28,118 nucleotides of DNA from JBBQZU01 sp041749535 (GTDB lineage: Bacteria; Bacteroidota; Bacteroidia; Flavobacteriales_D; Cryomorphaceae). The DNA is taken from the NCBI GenBank assembly GCA_041749535.1, contig JBGTBE010000063.1, positions 1 through 28,118 on the forward strand, given 5' to 3'. Every line of letters begins with the position of its first letter. Within the stretch, counting starts at the first letter, position 1. Both the position numbers and the translations under genes were made by a program. The notes below the pieces were generated by a model. The model was given only the letters and a program-made list of their open reading frames with translations. It did not search any database and was not told the origin of the DNA. Of the stretch, positions 8,339 through 16,031 are shown one piece after another.

Positions 8339-10006
8339 TTACTTTGCTACCATAAACTTGTGCACATAGACACCGTTCTCAGTCGTCAGACGGTAAATGT
8401 ACACGCCATTTGGCAAGCCACTGGCGTTGAACTCCATGCGGTATTCTTGACCAGATTGAATTTCTTGGTTCAGCAACAGAGCGATATTTTTACCTGTCAT
8501 ATCATACACTTCGAGTGTAGAACGACCACCAAAGTTGGCAGTAAGGAAAACCATGCTGCTACCAGATGTTGGATTTGGAGACGATGAAATCTCCACGTTG
8601 TATTCATAGATTGGGAAACCAGGACCTGCGCAATCAGCTACAACAACCGTGAGTGGATTTGATAAATCAAAACAATCACCAGTAAGGTCAGCAGCATTCG
8701 ATCCTATATCAGCTCCATTCAGTGCACCTACATAACCCAATCTCCAAAGAAGGTAGGTTCCAGGCATCATGAAATTTGGAACAGTAGCTGTAATATTCAG
8801 TATGGTTAGGTCCTCTGAAGTTACAACCCAAACTACATTTTGCCCATTTGCACCTCCAGCGTTGCTTATACTTACTGGGATAGAAGAACCTGTGCATATT
8901 GCGCCCGTTGCAGTTGTAGAAATTTCGCCACCGTTTGCAAATTGCTCCACTACTTCAATAGGATTTGAAAGGTCGAAGCATTCACCCATAAGGTCAGCCG
9001 CGTTTCCACCTACTACAGCACCGGTAAGTTCGCCGGTCCAGCTCAGGTGCCAGAACTGACAAGTTCCGTTGCCTGGTATACCTTCAAGGTCGAATGTGTT
9101 TGACTCAGAGATGAGGATAATTTCACCATCAAGGAAAGTCACTACGTACACACCATTTTCACCAACTGCGCCTTCGAGGTCAATAACGAACACGTTAGAT
9201 TCTCCATCGCTTTTGCAGAAAGTGGTTGTAGGAGACATGGTAGAGATGGTACCGCCGTCAGCGTCGCACACAGGCTCGCAATCTTCGCGTGTTACAGTGA
9301 TAGGGTTAGAAAGGTCGAAGCAATCGCCGGTAAGATCAGCAGCATTTGCTCCTATCTCAGCGCCGTTGAGTGTTCCCACCCATCCCAGATGCCATATTAT
9401 GCAATCTCCGGGCTCAGCACCTTCGAAGTTGAATACGTTAGATTCAGTGATGTTCAGGATGTTTAGGTCGCTATCAGTAACCACCCAGGCAGTGTTTTGG
9501 CCATTGGCTCCGTTAGTTCCGGTAAGGGTTACGGTTACAATATCATCTATGCCATCGCCTACGCAGAAGGTAGTTTCATCGTCTGTAGATATATCACCAC
9601 CATTTGAGAACCACTCAACTACTGTAATTGGATTTGACAGATCATAGCATCCCATGATGTTACCCGCATTTCCGCCAATAACCACACCGCTAAGCTCGCC
9701 ATTCCAGCTAATATGCCAGAAAAGACAAATACCATTACCCGGAATTCCTTCTAGATTAAATGTATTTGATTCGCTGATCATGAATATTTGACCATTGGCG
9801 TATGTCACTACGAATGCTGAGAACTCACCTTCGGCACCCTCAACGTTCAATTCAAAGAAATCGTCTGCTCCATCGCTTTTGCAAAAGGAGGTAGGTGATT
9901 GTGTAGTAAGCGTTCCGCCGTCTACTTCACATGGAGTCTGGCCTGATGCTCCTGTAGAAAGGAACAAACATATAGCCGCAAAAAAAGTAAAAATTGTAAA
10001 TTTCAT
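8339..10006 (-). CDS. secreted four-repeat protein with T9SS type A sorting domain
   Basis: This 555-aa protein begins with a clear signal peptide (MKFTIFTFFAAICLFLSTG, cleavage near SGQ). The ATG at 10006 is therefore preferred over an upstream in-frame codon at 10057. Four roughly 105-aa repeats follow (about 28-131, 135-239, 248-354, 358-457). Each has a glycine-rich start with ST and TFC, a SNTFxLEG-like strand, WHLSWxGEL, GGNAADLMG and CFDLSNPI. Repeats 1 and 3 resemble each other more than 2 and 4, giving an ABAB pattern. The C-terminus (475-555) is a T9SS type A domain with SSPNPTSG, LEVYDMTGK and LPNGVYIYRL. I recognise no enzymatic motif. The repeat also occurs twice in the neighbouring 1924-aa protein. 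Surface display or a structural role is inferred. Confidence 0.88.
   Translation of the reverse strand: MKFTIFTFFAAICLFLSTGASGQTPCEVDGGTLTTQSPTSFCKSDGADDFFELNVEGAEGEFSAFVVTYANGQIFMISESNTFNLEGIPGNGICLFWHISWNGELSGVVIGGNAGNIMGCYDLSNPITVVEWFSNGGDISTDDETTFCVGDGIDDIVTVTLTGTNGANGQNTAWVVTDSDLNILNITESNVFNFEGAEPGDCIIWHLGWVGTLNGAEIGANAADLTGDCFDLSNPITVTREDCEPVCDADGGTISTMSPTTTFCKSDGESNVFVIDLEGAVGENGVYVVTFLDGEIILISESNTFDLEGIPGNGTCQFWHLSWTGELTGAVVGGNAADLMGECFDLSNPIEVVEQFANGGEISTTATGAICTGSSIPVSISNAGGANGQNVVWVVTSEDLTILNITATVPNFMMPGTYLLWRLGYVGALNGADIGSNAADLTGDCFDLSNPLTVVVADCAGPGFPIYEYNVEISSSPNPTSGSSMVFLTANFGGRSTLEVYDMTGKNIALLLNQEIQSGQEYRMEFNASGLPNGVYIYRLTTENGVYVHKFMVAK
8636..9925 (-). repeat. four tandem ~105-aa coding repeats (ABAB)
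   Basis: The internal part of the 555-aa protein is four copies of one domain, each ending in a CFDLSNPI or CYDLSNPI signature. Copies 1 and 3 share ISESNTF, LEGIPGNG and FCKSDG; copies 2 and 4 share GGANGQN or NGANGQN and LTGDCFDLSNP. This suggests duplication of a two-domain unit. Confidence 0.85.
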
Positions 10007-10043
10007 CTCAATTCTCGTTTTTAATTTAGATTCATAGTTGATG

Positions 10044-10075
10044 CAAAAGTAAAGCAAAGATTTGGACTTGTCAAA
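10044..10075 (-). promoter_or_regulatory. Bacteroidota-type promoter of the 555-aa cargo gene
   Basis: On the minus strand TACTTTTG (10044-10051) fits the -7 consensus TAnnTTTG. A TTTG (10072-10075) lies 20 bp upstream as the -33 element. The box ends 37 nt before the start codon, leaving a short leader. Confidence 0.6.
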
Positions 10076-10153
10076 GCATTCATCAAGACAATGACATTAT
10101 CAATGTCCAAATTAGTCGATGTAAAAGTATAAATAAACTTTGGATTCTCGTTA

Positions 10154-10165
10154 TTAAGCGCTTAA
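10154..10165. other. 12-bp perfect palindrome between ACMSD gene and cargo gene
   Basis: TTAAGCGCTTAA is a perfect palindrome in the otherwise featureless 231-bp gap at 10007-10237, about 80 bp upstream of the cargo gene's promoter. It could be an operator, but a single short palindrome can be chance. Confidence 0.2.
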
Positions 10166-10237
10166 AATCAAGATATCAGGAATTTATACGAAACACTCAT
10201 TCATCGGCAAAGAGAAACAATGCCAACTCACTTTTGT

Positions 10238-11251
10238 TTATTTTCTTTCGAAACCTGATTTACTAAGACTGAGCCAATCCAGTGCAGCTCCATTTAATAA
10301 ATCATCCTGAATATCAGCGCTTAAACCAGATTCTTTAATCAATTTCCCTGGTTTTAGCTCACCGAGTGGAAAAGGATAGTCGGAACCTAAAGCCACTCGT
10401 TTTGGGCCAAAAAGGTCGACAACATAGTTAAGCATGCTCAGGTCATGTACGAGTGAATCAATCCAGAATTTACCTAAATAGTGTTTTGGATGGATGGCAT
10501 TATCGACTGCACAGAGATCAGGTCGAACAGCGAAACCGTGCTCTATTCTTCCAATTGTTGCGGGAAATGATCCTCCACCATGTGCAAATGCTACTTTCAA
10601 GCTCGGAAGTCTTTCAAAGATCCCACCAAATATCATAGAACATATGGCAAGTGATGTCTCTGCCGGCATACCTACCAGCCATGGCAGCCAATATTTGGGC
10701 ATTTTTTTACTTCCCATCATGTCCCAGGGATGGACAAAAACTGCCATACCTAAATCTTGACATGCTTCAAAAACAGCAAAAAGCGCGGGTTCATTTAAAT
10801 TCCAATCGTTAACATGTGAACCAATTTCTACACCTGCGAGACCAAGTGATTTGCATCGTTCTAATTCAGTAATAGCCAGGTCAGGGTCTTGCATTGGTAT
10901 AGTACCTAGGCCTATAAACCGACGTGGGTACCGGTGTACAATTTGTGCAATATGATCATTTAAAAATTTGGATACTTCCAAGCAGTCTTGTGGTTTGGCC
11001 CAGTAGCTGAACATCACGGGCACAGTGCTGAGAACCTGCACATCTATATGGTGCACATCACACTCCCGCATCCTTGCCTCGGCATCCCAACAGTTATCTT
11101 CTACTTCTCTGAAGAACTTATTGTCAATCATCATCCTTGCACAGCAAGGCTTATGGTGCTCCAGGTTGATAAATCCTCCGTATCCAAATCTCTCCTTGAA
11201 GTTAGGAATATTCTCAGGTAGGATGTGGGTGTGTATATCAATGGTAAGCAT
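10238..11251 (-). CDS. ACMSD-like amidohydrolase (aminocarboxymuconate-semialdehyde decarboxylase)
   Basis: This 337-aa protein matches the metal-dependent decarboxylase that converts 2-amino-3-carboxymuconate 6-semialdehyde to 2-aminomuconate semialdehyde and CO2, diverting tryptophan (kynurenine) catabolism away from quinolinate. It has the amidohydrolase barrel with zinc ligands at H7 and H9 (DIHTH), H174 (VFVHPWD) and D291 (LGSDYPFPLG), plus AHGGGSFP around 223-230. Length and ligand positions agree with characterised ACMSDs. The start at 11251 gives the expected MLTIDIHTH and overlaps hemB by 14 bp. An upstream in-frame codon at 11287 is less likely. No other kynurenine-pathway gene is in the window, so the other steps must be elsewhere or the substrate may differ. 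Confidence 0.87.
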   Translation of the reverse strand: MLTIDIHTHILPENIPNFKERFGYGGFINLEHHKPCCARMMIDNKFFREVEDNCWDAEARMRECDVHHIDVQVLSTVPVMFSYWAKPQDCLEVSKFLNDHIAQIVHRYPRRFIGLGTIPMQDPDLAITELERCKSLGLAGVEIGSHVNDWNLNEPALFAVFEACQDLGMAVFVHPWDMMGSKKMPKYWLPWLVGMPAETSLAICSMIFGGIFERLPSLKVAFAHGGGSFPATIGRIEHGFAVRPDLCAVDNAIHPKHYLGKFWIDSLVHDLSMLNYVVDLFGPKRVALGSDYPFPLGELKPGKLIKESGLSADIQDDLLNGAALDWLSLSKSGFERK

Positions 11252-12242
11252 ACCCCGAATTAACCAGTTTTGCGTAGGCTTTGGCAAAATAAGTGAGAAT
11301 CATGTTGGCGCCAGCCCTCCTTATGGAGATGAGCATTTCGGTCATCGCCATATTTTCATCCAGCCAGCCATTCGCTGCGGCTGCTTTAAGCATTGCATAC
11401 TCGCCGCTCACGTTGTATGCAGCGACAGGAAGTACAGAATTCATACTTAGAGTCTGTATGACATCCAGATAACACAAAGCGGGTTTCACCATAAGGACAT
11501 CTGCTCCTTCCTCTTCATCATGCATGGCTTCACGCAATGCCTCACGGCTATTTGCAGGATCCATCTGATAGGTTTTTTTGTTCCCACTTTTAGGTGCAGA
11601 GTCCAGAGCCTCCCTGAATGGGCCGTAAAAAGCACTTGCGTATTTCGCAGTGTATGACATGATGGACACATCGGTATAGCCATTTTGATCCAAAGCATTG
11701 CGCAAGTAGCCCACTCTTCCATCCATCATATCACTAGGACCAATCATATCAAAACCAGCTTCAGCTTGCGCCAATGCCTGTCTGGCAAGCAATGGCAGCG
11801 TTTTGTCATTGTCAATTCTCCCTTGCTCTACATAACCATCATGGCCGTCAGAACTATATGGGTCAAGGGCTACATCGCTGATTAGGTGGGCTTCAGGGAA
11901 TCGTTGCTTTACAGCTCTCACTGCTTCCAGGTAAAAATTGTCGGATTTAAAACCATAGGTCCCGGTTTTGTCTTTTAGATGATCTTCAACTGCGGGAAAG
12001 AGTACAAAGCTCTGAACTCCCAGATTCATAGATTCTTCAATCTCATGAAGTAGGGGATTGAGCCCTAGCTGTGCTTGCCCTGGGAGAGATTTTATTGGGT
12101 TGGTGGCATTGGGATCATTCACAATAAACAGTGGAGCTATCAGATGCTCGGGTCCAAGATTGGTTTCTCGCACCAAGGCGCGCATTACGGGCGACTTTCG
12201 GTTTCTCCTTGGGCGGTGGGGCAGTTGTATCATTGGTTTCAA
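11238..12242 (-). CDS. hemB: porphobilinogen synthase (delta-aminolevulinate dehydratase)
   Basis: This 334-aa enzyme condenses two 5-aminolevulinates to porphobilinogen in haem synthesis. Schiff-base lysines are visible at K200 (MSYTAKYASAFYGPFR) and K253 (LMVKPALCYLD). The metal segment reads DVALDPYSSDGHDG rather than the cysteine-rich DVCLC..HGHCG, so this is the Mg-type or zinc-independent active site, not the zinc type. Length is standard. It lies 32 bp after the lipoprotein gene and overlaps the ACMSD-like gene by 14 bp, so all are likely on one transcript. Confidence 0.95.
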   Translation of the reverse strand: MKPMIQLPHRPRRNRKSPVMRALVRETNLGPEHLIAPLFIVNDPNATNPIKSLPGQAQLGLNPLLHEIEESMNLGVQSFVLFPAVEDHLKDKTGTYGFKSDNFYLEAVRAVKQRFPEAHLISDVALDPYSSDGHDGYVEQGRIDNDKTLPLLARQALAQAEAGFDMIGPSDMMDGRVGYLRNALDQNGYTDVSIMSYTAKYASAFYGPFREALDSAPKSGNKKTYQMDPANSREALREAMHDEEEGADVLMVKPALCYLDVIQTLSMNSVLPVAAYNVSGEYAMLKAAAANGWLDENMAMTEMLISIRRAGANMILTYFAKAYAKLVNSGYAYH

Positions 12243-12274
12243 TTTATCAGAACCTGGAAGCGTTCAAGGAATTA

Positions 12275-12760
12275 CTAATGTGCATCATACTGTTTGATCG
12301 CATCTAGTAGAGAAGTAATTTCTTTTGTCAATTCATCGAGTTTTACAGAATACGCCTTCTGAAGTTCCAGTATCTCAGCGTCGCTCATGCTACGGAGTAT
12401 CTCATCTTCATTGTTGTGGTGATGGTCCTCCTCACCATGGTGGTGGTGTTCACGCTTAAGGCCTGGTACGCCAACAACTGCGCTTTCCCATCCATTGAGC
12501 AAGCTCAAACTTTTATCTATACTCCGCTGCATGGATTCATATGCTGTACGGCGACTGTCACCACTTTCAATACCTTGAAGGTTGCTGTCAATTCTCTCCT
12601 TTTCATCAATCAATGTATGGTAAAGAGAATCGTACCTGTCCATAAAAGCTAGATGCACCGCAGTAGCTTCTTGAATTTTTCTATTCTCACTCTTGCCTCC
12701 GCAAGCCACCAAGAGTATAACTATGGAGCTCAGTAGAATATCCTTCTTTAACCTATTCAT
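12275..12760 (-). CDS. His-rich lipoprotein of unknown function
   Basis: This 161-aa protein has a type II signal peptide with lipobox LVAC (C20). The mature part is charged and helical (coiled-coil-like around 25-90 and 120-158). Between the helices is a loop with H105-H108, acidic residues, then H113-H115. Such His/Asp/Glu clusters often bind Zn, Ni or Cu. I do not recognise a named family. It overlaps yidD by 8 bp and precedes hemB by 32 bp. Metal buffering or sensing in the periplasm is inference; the His loop could also be a low-complexity linker. Confidence 0.75.
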   Translation of the reverse strand: MNRLKKDILLSSIVILLVACGGKSENRKIQEATAVHLAFMDRYDSLYHTLIDEKERIDSNLQGIESGDSRRTAYESMQRSIDKSLSLLNGWESAVVGVPGLKREHHHHGEEDHHHNNEDEILRSMSDAEILELQKAYSVKLDELTKEITSLLDAIKQYDAH

Positions 12761-13004
12761 GTTTTTTATTTATTGATTTTTGTTTTTCCGGCACAGGATC
12801 CCATCCTTGACTTCCCCAGGGATTGCATCTGCTTATTCGTTTTATTCCAAGCCAGATGCCTTTAAAGGGTCCCCATACCCTGATTGCTTCAATGGTATAG
12901 TTTGAGCATGAAGGGCTATGTCTGCAATTGCTTCCCAGGAGTGGTGACAATGTATACTGGTACAAGCGAACCAGCAATACCAGAAATTGACTTATCACTT
13001 TCAC
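12753..13004 (-). CDS. yidD: membrane protein insertion efficiency factor YidD
   Basis: This 83-aa protein assists YidC-dependent insertion of inner-membrane proteins and normally binds the membrane by an amphipathic N-terminus. The hallmark is visible: LVRLYQYTLSPLLG, then NCRHSPSCSNYTIEAI and GIKRISRCNPW. The start is GTG at 13004, preceded five bases upstream by a promoter box. It is usually found in the rnpA-yidC region. Here it heads a likely operon with the lipoprotein gene (8 bp overlap) and hemB. Confidence 0.95.
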   Translation of the reverse strand: MKVISQFLVLLVRLYQYTLSPLLGSNCRHSPSCSNYTIEAIRVWGPFKGIWLGIKRISRCNPWGSQGWDPVPEKQKSINKKHE

Positions 13005-13009
13005 GGTTG

Positions 13010-13017
13010 CAAAGGTA
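13010..13017 (-). promoter_or_regulatory. TAnnTTTG box directly before yidD
   Basis: TACCTTTG on the minus strand fits the Bacteroidota -7 box and ends 5 nt before the GTG start of yidD. Transcription would begin at or next to the start codon. No clear -33 TTTG is seen. Confidence 0.45.
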
Positions 13018-13103
13018 GGGAAAGTAAAAGCCGCTCCTTACGCTGTGATAGTCCTGTTAAGAATTCTTATCATCTATGCAATGAGCTGCGCCAATAAGCT
13101 TGG

Positions 13104-14324
13104 TCATAAGCTTAATTTGCGCGCCAGTTCTTTTGGCAATGCATCCTTGTGAATGTAGATATTCATGGTTTTCAACCTCACATATGCCTCGCTTGCCATA
13201 AAATACCCGCCCAGATCATTGTATTTGGTTCCCCATGAGTTTTTTACCAAATAGTACTTATCCCCATGTTGATCTTTGTAGATGCCTGTTACCTGCATTC
13301 CATGATCGTCGGTAGTTTGCCAGTCGTCGAATTGTTCTTGTCTCATGTCCTGGCTCACATCTTTCTGCTTCACCGGCGATTTAAAGGCATTGCTCACTTT
13401 TACTGCACCTGCATCATTGAATTGTTGGTTGTCTTTACCTTGCACATCAATCTTTGATGCATCTTCAGGCAATATGGCAAGTCCTTCGCGAAATGCAAAC
13501 CCTTTTTCAGAAACATCGGCACCCCAGGCAAAGGAGTATCCATTCATTACGGCATGGTCCATAATTGCCATCATGTCGTCCAATGGAACATTGTAGCTTT
13601 CGAGGTGGAGCCAATTGTCAGGAATTTCAAGCATAAAGGTCTCGTAGAAAGGGTGGTGGGTGTAACTCGTTACCGATATATAGTCATCCATATCGAGGTC
13701 AAGCTCACTTGCATATGATTGAGGGGTGTATTTTTTTCCTCTGTAGGTAAACTCATCTGGCAATTCACCCAGATAGGAGTCAACCACTGCATTGTATCCT
13801 TCTTTCCAGCGTGGGGCAATGCCTTTTTGTCGGTTTTCAATAACCGCATCGGCATATGATTTCAGAATGGCATCCAATTCTGAATGATTGTGCTCTTCGC
13901 TACCATAATTTAAGCCACTATACACTTCTTCAGGTACCATCCCATATTTTTCCCACACATGGGCTGCATCTGCAAAAGCGCCACCCGCACCAAAATTGGT
14001 GTTTCCATGCATGCGTATATATCTGTCTGCCTTGTCCTTGTATGTGTGGTTCACTACAAACATTTCACTGAGATTGTGTTCTCCTTTTCCGGTCCTTATC
14101 AGCTCGCTTTCCAGAAATGCGAGCGCGCTGAAACTCCAACACGTACCTGTGCGGAATTGGTCTTGAACTGGTGTAGATTCGATTGTTTTAACCAAAGTGA
14201 AATCGTATCCACTTTCAGGATTAATTTTGATGGTGTTGCCATCTTGGGCGTGTACTATAGCGCCAACTGAAGTGAGCAGCGCACAAATTAAAAAAGACCT
14301 CATTATTCTCATAATATTCTTCAT
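13104..14324 (-). CDS. secreted C1B cysteine peptidase (bleomycin hydrolase/PepC-like)
   Basis: This 406-aa papain-fold peptidase belongs to family C1B. The catalytic set is complete: oxyanion Q56, nucleophile C62 (TGTCWSFSAL), H341 (DDHGMQVTG) and N362 (VKNSWGTKY). A signal peptide (MKNIMRIMRSFLICALLTSV..VHAQ) is present; an internal start at 14312 is also possible, and an upstream one at 14384 is unlikely because it lies before the signal peptide. Classical PepC and bleomycin hydrolases are cytosolic and about 450 aa long. This one is exported, probably to the periplasm, and somewhat shorter. It probably acts as an aminopeptidase on peptides. It is transcribed divergently from bshC with 81 bp between them. 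Confidence 0.9.
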   Translation of the reverse strand: MKNIMRIMRSFLICALLTSVGAIVHAQDGNTIKINPESGYDFTLVKTIESTPVQDQFRTGTCWSFSALAFLESELIRTGKGEHNLSEMFVVNHTYKDKADRYIRMHGNTNFGAGGAFADAAHVWEKYGMVPEEVYSGLNYGSEEHNHSELDAILKSYADAVIENRQKGIAPRWKEGYNAVVDSYLGELPDEFTYRGKKYTPQSYASELDLDMDDYISVTSYTHHPFYETFMLEIPDNWLHLESYNVPLDDMMAIMDHAVMNGYSFAWGADVSEKGFAFREGLAILPEDASKIDVQGKDNQQFNDAGAVKVSNAFKSPVKQKDVSQDMRQEQFDDWQTTDDHGMQVTGIYKDQHGDKYYLVKNSWGTKYNDLGGYFMASEAYVRLKTMNIYIHKDALPKELARKLSL

Positions 14325-14369
14325 TAGGTTCGACCCGCCAAGGTAACGCTTTTTGGATGTTTGTGGCAA

Positions 14370-14401
14370 TTGAAGAGGGAACAATCAAAACCTTATTTTT
14401 G
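14370..14401 (+). promoter_or_regulatory. Bacteroidota-type promoter of bshC
   Basis: TATTTTTG (14394-14401) fits TAnnTTTG, with TTG at 14370-14372 spaced 21 bp upstream as a -33 element. The box ends 4 nt before the bshC ATG, implying a leaderless or nearly leaderless mRNA. Confidence 0.5.
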
Positions 14402-14405
14402 TCGA

Positions 14406-16031
14406 ATGATAAAACCTTCTGAAACCAAGTTTGATTTTTCCAGTTCTAGAATTGGGTACGAACAGACCGGCTACTTTGGGAAAATTGTCATTGACTACCT
14501 TTCTGGAAATGAGCAACTAGATCCTTTCTATAACCGACATCAGCATATTGATTCATTTGCATCCCAAATCAAAGAGAAGAGTATAAACTACCACCATAGA
14601 GCTGCACTCCATAGAGCATTGACAGCACAGTATCGCATGGCTGGACTTAAATCTGAAAGCCTTCAGTTGCTCTCCCAATCCAATTCCTTTACTATTACTA
14701 CCGGGCATCAAGTATGTCTCTTCACAGGTCCATTGTATTTCATCTATAAAATAGTGACGGCCATAAAAACGTGCCAGTTGCTCTCTGAAGCCCATCCTGA
14801 TTTTCAGTTTGTTCCTGTATTTTGGATGGCCACCGAAGACCATGACCTTGCCGAGGCCAACCACATATTGCTGCCCGAAGGCAAAATAGAGTGGACCACC
14901 ACGCAAAAAGGAGCAGTAGGCCGCATGCGCACCGAGGGTTTGGAAGAAGTTGCAGAGCTGTTCACTACCCATTTGGGCATAGGCTACCGTTCTGGCGAAT
15001 TGTTAGACATGTTTCGAACGGCATACCTTGGCCACGATACCGTTGCCGATGCTACGCGATGGCTTGTGCACACGCTTTTTGGGAAGTATGGGCTACTCAT
15101 CATTGATGGAGATGATGCAGATCTTAAATCTATAGCAAGCACTGTTTTTGAGCGGGAATTGTTTGAAAGAGTTTCTAATAGGGCAATGGCCCAAACCAAC
15201 GCCCGGCTCTCTGAACACTATACGCTGCAGGCTTCATCGAGAGAAATCAACCTTTTCTATCTCGAACATGAGAGAAGAGAACGTATTGACCCAACAGAAG
15301 ATGGAGAGTTCACACTATCTGTATCTGGCGAAAAGTTTGGCGAAGCTTCTATGCGTAAGTTACTTAGTGAGCATCCGGAATGCATAAGTCCAAATGTGGT
15401 AATGCGCCCAGTATACCAGGAACTTATTCTTCCCAATCTCGCTTATATCGGTGGCGGAGGGGAGTTGGCTTATTGGTTTCAACTCAAGGAGGTGTTCGCA
15501 CAATTCGATATCACCTTTCCAGTGCTGATGCTTCGGAATTCTGTGATGATGGTGAGTGATGCCGATCGGAACCGGCTGGCTCAATTGGAATTTAAAGCCG
15601 CAGACTTATTCCACGCATCTGCTGATCTGGAGAGCAAATTGCTGCAAAAATATGCTGGCCATGTCCTGGATCTTGATGGGGAGAAAGAAGTGCTTGCTTC
15701 TGCATTCAAGTCTGCCAGAGAAAAAATGCTTTCTATTGACCCAAACTTGAGCAGAAGCGCTGAGAGTGCTAGAATTCGGGCAGAAAAAGTTTTGGACAGT
15801 CTTGCCAATAAGATGGTACGTGCAGAACGACGCGCTTTAGATATTCATTTTAATCGACTTGAAAAGTTATTGAATGCGCTTTTCCCGCACAAAGGCTTGC
15901 AGGAACGCAACATCAATTTCATTCCTTTTTATGAATTATATGGTGCGGCGTGGTTTGATATGCTGATTGCAGAGCTTGATCCCTTCGGTCTAAAGTTTAC
16001 AATTATAGAATCTTCTGAAAGAAAGGCCTAG
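14406..16031 (+). CDS. bshC: bacillithiol biosynthesis cysteine-adding enzyme BshC
   Basis: This 541-aa protein carries out the last step of bacillithiol synthesis, adding cysteine to glucosaminyl-malate. It matches BshC by length (about 540 aa) and by the segments TGHQVCLFTGPLYFIYKI (about 98-115), VFWMATEDHD (about 137-146) and the C-terminal helical region. The ATG at 14406 is chosen over one at 14361, which lies before the promoter box. bshA and bshB are not in the window, as is common in Bacteroidota. The gene's TAG stop overlaps the stop of the convergent acyltransferase gene in the palindrome CTAG. Confidence 0.95.
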   Translation: MIKPSETKFDFSSSRIGYEQTGYFGKIVIDYLSGNEQLDPFYNRHQHIDSFASQIKEKSINYHHRAALHRALTAQYRMAGLKSESLQLLSQSNSFTITTGHQVCLFTGPLYFIYKIVTAIKTCQLLSEAHPDFQFVPVFWMATEDHDLAEANHILLPEGKIEWTTTQKGAVGRMRTEGLEEVAELFTTHLGIGYRSGELLDMFRTAYLGHDTVADATRWLVHTLFGKYGLLIIDGDDADLKSIASTVFERELFERVSNRAMAQTNARLSEHYTLQASSREINLFYLEHERRERIDPTEDGEFTLSVSGEKFGEASMRKLLSEHPECISPNVVMRPVYQELILPNLAYIGGGGELAYWFQLKEVFAQFDITFPVLMLRNSVMMVSDADRNRLAQLEFKAADLFHASADLESKLLQKYAGHVLDLDGEKEVLASAFKSAREKMLSIDPNLSRSAESARIRAEKVLDSLANKMVRAERRALDIHFNRLEKLLNALFPHKGLQERNINFIPFYELYGAAWFDMLIAELDPFGLKFTIIESSERKA

